From JBQCDV01 sp051960855 (GTDB lineage Bacteria > Actinomycetota > Actinomycetes > JAJZTN01): a stretch of 21,367 nucleotides of DNA. Each line of letters starts with the position of its first letter. Position 1 is the first letter of the stretch. The notes beneath the pieces were generated by a model that was not told the DNA's origin, did not search any database, and saw only the letters and a program-made list of their open reading frames with translations. The translations under genes were made by a program, and so were the position numbers. This document shows positions 13,398 through 19,220 of the stretch, in pieces. The DNA is taken from the NCBI GenBank assembly GCA_051960855.1, contig JBQCDV010000088.1, forward strand, positions 1-21,367, in the 5' to 3' direction.

Positions 13398-14672
13398 GTG
13401 ACGACGGCCCTGCTCACGGACCAGTACGAGCTCACCATGCTCAGCAGTGCTCTCCGCGACGGCACCTGGTCGCGGCCATGCGTCTTCGAGGTCTTCACCC
13501 GCCGCCTGCCGGCGCGGAGGGGCTACGGCGTGGTCGCCGGGACAGGCCGCCTGCTCGACGCCCTCACGGACTTCCAGTTCGACGCCCCCACGCTCGAACA
13601 TCTCCAGCGCCACGCCATCGTCGACCAGCAGACCGCCGAGTGGCTGGCGGGCTACCGCTTCGGCGGCGACATCGACGGCTACCCCGAGGGCGAGCTCTAC
13701 TTCCCAGGGTCTCCCGTCCTGACTGTCAGCGGGACCTTCGCCGAGGCGGTCGTGCTCGAGACCCTTGCCCTGTCGGTCCTCAACCACGACAGCGCCATCG
13801 CCTCGGCAGCCTCCCGCATGACGGTGGCAGCGGCAGGTCGACCGATCATCGAGATGGGCTCGCGGCGCACCCATGAGTGGGCAGCGGTGGCCAGCGCCCG
13901 GGCCGCCTACCTCGCAGGGTTCACCGCGACCAGCAACTTGCAGGCGGGAGTCTCCTGGGACGTCCCGACCGCCGGCACCAGCGCGCACGCGTTCACGCTG
14001 CTGCACGACACCGAACGCGCCGCCTTCGAGGCGCAGGTCGCGGCCCTCGGCGTCGGGACGACCCTGCTCGTCGACACCTACGACATCCGTAAGGGCATCC
14101 AGACCGCGGTCGAGGTCGCCGGACCGGGGCTCGGCGCGGTACGCATCGACTCCGGTGACCTGGGGGTCCTCGCCCGGCAGGCGCGGGCCGAGCTGGACGA
14201 GTTGGGCGCGACAGAGACGCGCATCGTGGTCAGCGGTGACCTCGACGAGTACGCGATCGCCGCCCTCGCGGCCGCGCCCGTCGACGTCTACGGCGCCGGC
14301 ACCTCGGTGGTCACCGGCTCCGGGGCGCCCACCGCCGGGATGGTCTACAAGCTCGTCGAGGTCGACGGGCGCCCGGTGGCGAAACGGTCTCTCAACAAGG
14401 CAACGCAGGGGGGCCGCAAGGACGTCGTCCGCCGCCACCGCGCGACCGGCATCGCCACCGAGGAAGTGCTCGTCCCGTTGGGTCACGCCTCCGACGAGCC
14501 CCACGACCTGCGGCCCCAGGTGCCGCTCGTGCGTCAGGGGGAGCGCGTCCACGACGAGGCCTTGACGGCGGCCCGCCAGCGGCACTCGGAGCGACTGGGC
14601 TCCCTGCCATGGGAGGGCCTCAGCCTCGCCGCCGACGAGCCCGCCATCCCCACCGTCACCGTCTCGCTGTAG
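13398..14672 (+). CDS. pncB: Nicotinate phosphoribosyltransferase
   Basis: NAD salvage enzyme that joins nicotinate to PRPP (with ATP hydrolysis) to form nicotinate mononucleotide. The 424-residue protein has the family N-terminus ALLTDQYELTMLSSALRDG, VFEVFTRRLPARRGYGVVAG, GYPEGELYFPGSPVLTVSG, IEMGSRRTHEWAA around residues 151-163, ATSNLQAG, LVDTYDIRKGIQTA, AVRIDSGDLGVLARQAR, and YGAGTSVVTG...VYKLVEV. The GTG start lies exactly six bases behind TACAGT with no SD, so it is probably leaderless. pncA follows in the same direction, 78 bases after the stop, so nicotinamide and nicotinate salvage are encoded together. It has the same place relative to clpS as pncB1 in mycobacteria. Confidence 0.96.
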   Translation: MTTALLTDQYELTMLSSALRDGTWSRPCVFEVFTRRLPARRGYGVVAGTGRLLDALTDFQFDAPTLEHLQRHAIVDQQTAEWLAGYRFGGDIDGYPEGELYFPGSPVLTVSGTFAEAVVLETLALSVLNHDSAIASAASRMTVAAAGRPIIEMGSRRTHEWAAVASARAAYLAGFTATSNLQAGVSWDVPTAGTSAHAFTLLHDTERAAFEAQVAALGVGTTLLVDTYDIRKGIQTAVEVAGPGLGAVRIDSGDLGVLARQARAELDELGATETRIVVSGDLDEYAIAALAAAPVDVYGAGTSVVTGSGAPTAGMVYKLVEVDGRPVAKRSLNKATQGGRKDVVRRHRATGIATEEVLVPLGHASDEPHDLRPQVPLVRQGERVHDEALTAARQRHSERLGSLPWEGLSLAADEPAIPTVTVSL

Positions 14673-14690
14673 AAGGCTGTAGAACGCTGT
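14666..14690. repeat. 10-bp tandem repeat across the pncB stop
   Basis: GCTGTAGAA recurs at 14666-14674 and 14676-14684, with a third partial GCTGT at 14686-14690. The first copy contains the pncB TAG (14670-14672) and the second places another TAG at the same phase of the repeat. It is a short slippage-type repeat. Confidence 0.85.
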
Positions 14691-14693
14691 CCG

Positions 14694-14718
14694 CAGCACG
14701 CCATCGTGCTGGCAGCAC
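14694..14718 (+). promoter_or_regulatory. Alternating CAGCAC/GTGCTG elements between pncB and pncA
   Basis: CAGCACG (14694-14700) can pair with CGTGCTG (14705-14711), and GTGCTG (14706-14711) can instead pair with CAGCAC (14713-14718). These are mutually exclusive stems, the second with too small a loop to form alone. The block sits about 30 bases before the pncA ATG. It could be a small regulatory leader or a repeat remnant; there is no T-tract. Confidence 0.3.
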
Positions 14719-14750
14719 CACGAGCTCCGCCGTTCGGGAGGAATGACGTC

Positions 14751-15326
14751 ATGGGCCGCGGCCTGATCATCGTCGACGTGCAGAACGACTTCTGCGAGGG
14801 CGGCAGCCTCGCCGTCGCGGGTGGGGCGGAGGTCGCGGCGCGCATCAGCGGCTACCTCGCCGAGCAGGGCGGGACGTACGACGCTGTCGTCGCCTCCCGA
14901 GACTTCCACGTCGACCCCGGTCGCCACTTCTCGCACTCCCCCGACTTCGTCGACACCTGGCCCGCCCACTGCCGTGTCGACACGGCAGGGGCGAGCTTTC
15001 ACCCCGCCCTCGACGTCGTGCCGATCCAGGCCGTCTTCGACAAGGGACGGCACAGTGCGGCCTACTCCGGCTTCGAGGGCACCACGCGGGACGGGACCTC
15101 CCTGCTGGACTGGCTGCGGGCGCGCGACGTCGACTCGCTCGACGTCGTGGGAATCGCGACCGACCACTGCGTGCGGGCCACCGCCCTCGATGCCGCTGCC
15201 GCCGGCCTCGGCACGCGCGTCCTGCTCGACTTCACCGCCGGCGTCGCGCAGGCCACGACGAACGCCGCCCTGGGCGAGCTCGCCGCCGCCGGCGTCGCAC
15301 TCGAGGGACAGCCCCTGCTGCGGTGA
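14751..15326 (+). CDS. pncA: Nicotinamidase (pyrazinamidase family)
   Basis: Hydrolyses nicotinamide to nicotinate, the substrate of the upstream PncB. The 191-residue protein has the catalytic triad D9 (IIVDVQNDF), K98 (FDKGRHSAAYSGFEG) and C140 (GIATDHCVRATA). Its metal ligands are D51, H53, H59 (SRDFHVDPGRHF) and H73 (WPAHC). The spacing is the same as in M. tuberculosis PncA. I chose the ATG at 14751, preceded by GGGAGGA at eight bases, over an upstream in-frame GTG at 14706 that would add 15 non-homologous residues. It is probably co-transcribed with pncB. Confidence 0.96.
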   Translation: MGRGLIIVDVQNDFCEGGSLAVAGGAEVAARISGYLAEQGGTYDAVVASRDFHVDPGRHFSHSPDFVDTWPAHCRVDTAGASFHPALDVVPIQAVFDKGRHSAAYSGFEGTTRDGTSLLDWLRARDVDSLDVVGIATDHCVRATALDAAAAGLGTRVLLDFTAGVAQATTNAALGELAAAGVALEGQPLLR

Positions 15327-15333
15327 CAGCGTT

Positions 15334-15349
15334 TCGCGGTGATCCGCGA
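15334..15349 (+). other. Small hairpin after pncA
   Basis: TCGCGG-tgat-CCGCGA, a perfect 6-bp stem starting 8 bases after the pncA stop. It has no T-tract; it may be a weak terminator or an mRNA 3' end, or chance. Confidence 0.3.
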
Positions 15350-15419
15350 CGGGGACGGTAGTGATCAGTGCTGGTTCCGCGTTCGGGCGGCGCCAGGTCG
15401 GACGAAACGGAGAGATCTC

Positions 15420-15566
15420 ATGCCCATGTGGCTGCTCCTCGTGATCGCTGGCGTGATCCTCGCGATCATCGGCTTTGCAGGTGTCGGCCAGATCCTGATC
15501 TGGATCGGCGTGATCGTCCTGGTCGTCGGCCTCATCCTCAGCTTCACCGGCCGCAGCCGCGTCTAG
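15420..15566 (+). CDS. Small two-span membrane protein (DUF6131-like)
   Basis: A 48-residue protein that is almost entirely two hydrophobic helices: WLLLVIAGVILAIIGFAG, then QILIWIGVIVLVVGLILSF, with a basic end (GRSRV). The length and the G/I/V-rich pattern resemble small actinobacterial membrane proteins annotated DUF6131, a resemblance from memory only. I chose the ATG at 15420-15422, with GGAGAG at about seven bases; an ATG six bases later is the alternative. An upstream in-frame start would add 27 polar residues. A strong hairpin follows. Function is unknown; it may be a stress-induced envelope peptide. Confidence 0.72.
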   Translation: MPMWLLLVIAGVILAIIGFAGVGQILIWIGVIVLVVGLILSFTGRSRV

Positions 15567-15580
15567 CAACCGCGGCCTCA

Positions 15581-15602
15581 GGCACTGTCGGTAGGCAGTG
15601 CC
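15581..15602. other. Hairpin downstream of the small membrane protein gene
   Basis: GGCACTG / CAGTGCC with an 8-base loop, 14 bases after the stop. GTCGG (15587-15591) can alternatively pair with CCGAC (15601-15605). It has no T-tract and is possibly the first of two termination hairpins. Confidence 0.4.
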
Positions 15603-15660
15603 GACGATGACCAGGCAGAAAGACCGGCAGACCAGGTAGCCGGCAGCAGCAAGACAGCAC

Positions 15661-15703
15661 ACGGAAGGCCCGGCGCGAGCACCGCTCGTCGCCGGGCCTC
15701 CGT
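15661..15703. terminator. Long hairpin between convergent genes (small membrane protein and hmgA)
   Basis: A near-perfect long stem: ACGGAaGGCCCGGCG pairs with CGCCGGGCCtCCGT, and an inner GCGAGC / GCTCGT continues it, around a three-base loop. It lies between converging genes 14 bases from the hmgA stop, consistent with a bidirectional terminator, although a run of T is lacking. Confidence 0.72.
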
Positions 15704-15716
15704 CGCGTATGCCCCC

Positions 15717-16925
15717 CTAACGCTCCGGGCCGCGTCCGCTCCAGGTCCACGCGTAGGCCCCGTCGTCGCTCGCCGCTCCCGCCTCGCCGAGCTCCAGCGG
15801 GCGGAAGGTGTCCACCATGACGGCGAGCTCGTCGAAATAGTCCTTGCCCAGCGACTTCTCGACCGCACCAGGCTGCGGGCCGTGACTGTGGCCCCCGGGG
15901 TGCAGCGAGATCGAACCCTGCGCGATACCTGACCCCTTGCGCGCCTCGTAGTCGCCACCGACGTAGAACATGACCTCGTCGCTGTCGACATTGGAGTGGT
16001 AGTAGGGCACCGGCACCGAGAGCGGGTGGTAGTCCACCTTGCGCGGCACGAAATTGCAGATGACGAAATTCCAGCCCTCGAAGACCTGGTGGACCGGCGG
16101 CGGCTGGTGCACCCGCCCGGTAATCGGCTCGAAGTCCTCCACATTGAACGTGTACGGGTAGAGGCACCCGTCCCAGCCGACGACGTCGAAGGGATGCGTC
16201 GGACTGACGACAACGCTGCCGACGATGCCGGAAGGGCCCGGGCCACGGTGCTTGGTGTAGACCTCGACGTCCTCGCCGTCGACGAGCAGCGGCTCGGTCG
16301 GGCCTGTCAGGTCGCGCTCGCAGTACGGCGAGTGCTCGAGGAACTGTCCGAACTTCGACAGGTAGCGCTTCGGCGGCGTGATGTGACTGTTGGCCTCGAT
16401 GCAGTAGGCGCGCAGCGGTCCGCTGTCCGGGTCGGGGACCCAGCGGTGCACCGTCGCGCGCGGCAGGATGACGTAGTCGCCCTGGCGGAAGCGCAGGGCA
16501 CCGAACATGGTCTCGACCGTGCCGGCACCGGCCTCGATGTAGACGCACTCGTCGCCGATGGCGTTGCGGTAGAGGGGCGAAGCTTCGCCGGCGACCACGT
16601 AGCTGATGCGCACGTCGGCGTTGCCGAGCACGAGGCGGCGGCCCGTCACGGCGTCCACCGCCTTCCACTCCTCGCCCGGGAAGAGGTCGTGCAGTTTGAG
16701 ATGCCGAGGCTTCAGCGGGTAGTTCGCCGTCGTCGACAGGTCCGGCAGCTCCCAGACGCGGGAGTCGACGATCGCCGAGGGCACGCCGCGGTGGTAGAGC
16801 AGCGAGGAGTCGGAGGAGAAGCCCTCCTCGCCCATCAGCTCCTCGTAGTAGAGGCCGCCATCCGGGCGCCGGTGCTGCGTGTGCCGCTTGTGCGGCAGCT
16901 CGCCAACAGAGCGGTAGAACGCCAT
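15717..16925 (-). CDS. hmgA: Homogentisate 1,2-dioxygenase
   Basis: Ring-cleaving non-heme iron enzyme that converts homogentisate to maleylacetoacetate in tyrosine and phenylalanine breakdown. The 402-residue protein carries YRSVGELPHKRHTQHR at the start, GDECVYIEAGAGTVETMFGALRF, the active-site region PRKVDYHPLSVPVPYYHSN, and the iron ligands by analogy H310, E317 and H348 (YYHSNVDSDEVMFY and HPGGHSHGPQPG). It is shorter than the eukaryotic enzyme (~445) but normal for the actinobacterial branch. The ATG at 16923-16925 has GAGGAGGGAC upstream at good spacing; a longer reading through the divergent promoter was rejected. It is divergent from the 17040-19144 pair, which supplies the next pathway steps. 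Confidence 0.95.
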   Translation of the reverse strand: MAFYRSVGELPHKRHTQHRRPDGGLYYEELMGEEGFSSDSSLLYHRGVPSAIVDSRVWELPDLSTTANYPLKPRHLKLHDLFPGEEWKAVDAVTGRRLVLGNADVRISYVVAGEASPLYRNAIGDECVYIEAGAGTVETMFGALRFRQGDYVILPRATVHRWVPDPDSGPLRAYCIEANSHITPPKRYLSKFGQFLEHSPYCERDLTGPTEPLLVDGEDVEVYTKHRGPGPSGIVGSVVVSPTHPFDVVGWDGCLYPYTFNVEDFEPITGRVHQPPPVHQVFEGWNFVICNFVPRKVDYHPLSVPVPYYHSNVDSDEVMFYVGGDYEARKGSGIAQGSISLHPGGHSHGPQPGAVEKSLGKDYFDELAVMVDTFRPLELGEAGAASDDGAYAWTWSGRGPER

Positions 16926-16988
16926 TGTCCGTCCCTCCTCGAGCGACCTCGTTGTCGCACCCGATTGTCCACCCCCGGGACACCCGAT

Positions 16989-17033
16989 GACAGGTCGGCG
17001 ACAGGTCGGCGAGATCGCCGCCTGCGCTAGCCT
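16989..17033 (+). promoter_or_regulatory. Divergent control region: tandem 11-bp repeat and leaderless -10 box
   Basis: GACAGGTCGGC is repeated head to tail (16989-16999, 17000-17010). The second copy covers the expected -35 position of a TAGCCT -10 box (17028-17033), which ends six bases before the ATG at 17040. This predicts a leaderless transcript for the plus-strand pair. The repeats could bind a regulator shared with hmgA on the other strand. Confidence 0.5.
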
Positions 17034-17039
17034 CCCCGC

Positions 17040-17912
17040 ATGCCGGACGTGCCTGTCCTCGTCGAGTCGCTCGTCGACGATGCCGCGCTCTTCCCTCCCG
17101 GCAATGCACCCATGCGCCAGGCCCTGCGCCAGCACGTGCTCCGGTGGGAGACGCCCGCAGACCTGATCACGGGCCGGTTTCTCGCGCCTGCGTCGCGGCT
17201 CGACGAGCTACGGCGGGAGCTGTCCGCCCTCGCGGCGGAGGACGGCCGCGTGCAGGAACTGCTGACGTCTCGGAGCGTCGCGCTCGGCGTCGTGCTCGAC
17301 ACCGACATCGCAGACCTCCCTCGAATCCAGACCGTCGTCGCGGATGACGCTCACGTCCTGCTCGCTCTCGTCGAGGTTGCGGTCACCGCCGACACTCCCG
17401 CCGCCCTCGTCGACAACGTCGCGACCACCGTCGCGGCGCTGCCCGACGCCGAGGGCTATGTGGAGCTCCCCCGGCGGCCGGGCTGGCGCGAGGCGCTCGA
17501 AGTCGTCGCCGACTCCCCCTATGGCGCGAAGCTGCGGACAGGTGGCCTGCGGGCCGACCTCTTCCCTACGGAGGCGGAGGCGGCGGAGTTCGTGGCGACC
17601 TGCGTCGCCGCCGAGGTGCCCTTCAAGTGCACTGCAGGTCTGCACAGCGCGGTGCGGCATCGCGACCCCGAGACGGGCTTCGAGCATCACGGCTTCCTCA
17701 ACCTGCTGTGCGCGACCGCGGCAGCGACCGAGGGCGCCGACCTCGAGTCGGTCGTCCGACTCCTCGGCGTGCAGGACGACGCAGCGCTGGCCGCGATCGC
17801 CGCGGAGCTCGACGACGTGCGGGCCGCCGTGACCCGCTCGTTCTTCGTCGCCTACGGATCATGCGACCTGCAGGAGCCGTGGCAGGACCTCACAAGGTTG
17901 GGACTTCTCTGA
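17040..17912 (+). CDS. Conserved-looking protein of unknown function in the homogentisate cluster
   Basis: I do not recognise the family. The 290-residue soluble protein has no signal or membrane span and alternates short hydrophobic strands with helices (SVALGVVLD, HVLLALVEVAV, GYVELP, YGAKLRTGG, PFKCTAGLH, HGFLNLLCA), which suggests a TIM-barrel-like fold. Striking, probably functional blocks are ESLVDDAALFPPGNAP (9-24), AKLRTGG with K164, PFKCTAGLHSAVRH with K196 and two histidines, and GFEHHGFLN. It starts six bases behind a TAGCCT box and its TGA overlaps the fahA ATG (TGATG), so the two are translated together. It lies between the enzymes that make maleylacetoacetate and cleave fumarylacetoacetate, and no glutathione-type maleylacetoacetate isomerase is seen here. 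An isomerase or accessory role is a hypothesis only. Confidence 0.88.
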   Translation: MPDVPVLVESLVDDAALFPPGNAPMRQALRQHVLRWETPADLITGRFLAPASRLDELRRELSALAAEDGRVQELLTSRSVALGVVLDTDIADLPRIQTVVADDAHVLLALVEVAVTADTPAALVDNVATTVAALPDAEGYVELPRRPGWREALEVVADSPYGAKLRTGGLRADLFPTEAEAAEFVATCVAAEVPFKCTAGLHSAVRHRDPETGFEHHGFLNLLCATAAATEGADLESVVRLLGVQDDAALAAIAAELDDVRAAVTRSFFVAYGSCDLQEPWQDLTRLGLL

Positions 17913-19144
17913 TGATGGGCACTACCGGTGCGGCCACCAGCTGGGTCGACATTCCCGACGGGTCGGCGTTCCCGGCCACTCACCTGCCCTACGGCGTCTT
18001 CCGTCTCGGCGATGACGATCCGCGAGTAGGAGTCGCGATCGGAGGACAGGTGCTCGACGTGGCCGCCGTCGCCGCGATCGAGGGGCTCGACGGGGCGCAC
18101 GTCTTCGCCGAGCCGACGCTGGATGCGTTCCTCGCTCTCGGACTGCCGGCGTGGCGGGCCGTCCGGTCGTGGCTGCTCGAGCTCGTGACGCACCCTGCCA
18201 ACGAGGGCCTGGTGTCACCGCACCTGATTCCGCAGTCCCAGGTGACGATGCTGCTGCCGTTCACGGTCGCCGACTACGTCGACTTCTACTCCTCCGAGGA
18301 CCACGCCACCAACGTCGGCCGCATCTTCCGTCCCGACAGCGAGCCGCTGACGCCGAACTGGAAGCACCTCCCGATTGGCTACCACGGGCGCGCCGGCACG
18401 GTCGTGCCCTCTGGCACCCCGATCGCTCGACCCGCAGGTCAGCGACGGGGCGCGGGGGACGACGCTCCGACGTTCGGGCCCTCGATCCGGCTCGACATCG
18501 AGGCGGAGGTGGGCTTCGTCGTCGGCACGCCCTCGACTCTCGGATCACCCGTCGCCGCGGGCGCCTTCGCCGAGCACGTGTTCGGAGTCGTGCTGGTCAA
18601 CGACTGGTCCGCCCGCGACATCCAGGCGTGGGAGTACGTGCCACTCGGCCCCTTCCTCGGCAAGTCCTTCGCCACCTCGATCAGCACGTGGGTGACGCCG
18701 CTCGATGCACTGGAGTCGGCACGCACGTCGACCCCGCCGCGCGACCCGCAGCCACTGCCCTACCTGCAGGGGGGCGACGACTGGGGACTCGACCTGGACC
18801 TCGAGATCGAGCTGAACGGCGCTGTCGTCTCCCGGCCGCCGTTCGCCGGCATGTACTGGTCGCCGGCGCAGCAGCTCGCGCATCTGACGGTGAACGGCGC
18901 ATCTCTGCGCACCGGAGACCTCTACGCCTCGGGGACGGTCTCTGGTCCGGGCCGCGACGAGCGCGGATCGCTGCTCGAGCTGACGTGGAACGGTCGCGAC
19001 CCGCTGACTCTGCCCAGCGGCCAGCAGCGCGGCTTCCTCGAGGACGGCGATGAGGTGGTGCTCCGCGCATGGGCGCCGGCAGCCGACGGGGGACGGCTGG
19101 GTCTCGGCGAGGTGCGGGGGCGCATTCTTCCCACCGCGCAATAG
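17912..19144 (+). CDS. fahA: Fumarylacetoacetase
   Basis: Last enzyme of tyrosine catabolism; hydrolyses fumarylacetoacetate to fumarate and acetoacetate. The 410-residue length is normal. Active-site residues align at a constant offset of two with the mouse enzyme: D124 and H131 in YVDFYSSEDHATNVG, E197 and E199 in DIEAEVGFVVG, D231 in VNDWSARDIQAWE and K251 in GPFLGKSFATSIS. The SH3-like N-terminal domain (residues 1-115) is also present. I start it at the ATG at 17912, overlapping the previous stop by one base; a second ATG follows directly, and a longer reading from 17627 runs through the previous gene. Coupled translation with the unknown protein implies a joint function. Confidence 0.97.
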   Translation: MMGTTGAATSWVDIPDGSAFPATHLPYGVFRLGDDDPRVGVAIGGQVLDVAAVAAIEGLDGAHVFAEPTLDAFLALGLPAWRAVRSWLLELVTHPANEGLVSPHLIPQSQVTMLLPFTVADYVDFYSSEDHATNVGRIFRPDSEPLTPNWKHLPIGYHGRAGTVVPSGTPIARPAGQRRGAGDDAPTFGPSIRLDIEAEVGFVVGTPSTLGSPVAAGAFAEHVFGVVLVNDWSARDIQAWEYVPLGPFLGKSFATSISTWVTPLDALESARTSTPPRDPQPLPYLQGGDDWGLDLDLEIELNGAVVSRPPFAGMYWSPAQQLAHLTVNGASLRTGDLYASGTVSGPGRDERGSLLELTWNGRDPLTLPSGQQRGFLEDGDEVVLRAWAPAADGGRLGLGEVRGRILPTAQ

Positions 19145-19220
19145 ACTGCCACACGGCACGCAAGATCGAATCTGCGTCGAGGGCGCGTTACGGGCCCCCT
19201 CGCTGGGCAGCACAGGGGCC

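Noticed and set aside
14706..14750. Upstream GTG as the pncA start
   Set aside because: It lacks an SD and adds 15 residues not expected in nicotinamidases; the ATG at 14751 has a strong SD.
13257..15662. Long open frame (801 codons) on the minus strand opposite pncB and pncA
   Set aside because: It lies fully antisense to two well-supported genes, is Arg/Gly/Asp/Val-rich low complexity and shows no domain. It is a GC-skew shadow; its last residues are just the clpS frame.
15544..17109. 521-codon minus-strand frame overlapping hmgA in another frame
   Set aside because: hmgA in its own frame has complete catalytic motifs and a good SD; this frame is Arg/Ala/Pro-rich with none.
19145..19220. 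Promoter for the permease in the fahA-permease gap
   Set aside because: No convincing -35/-10 pair; TANNNT-like matches were poorly placed, so no feature is claimed.
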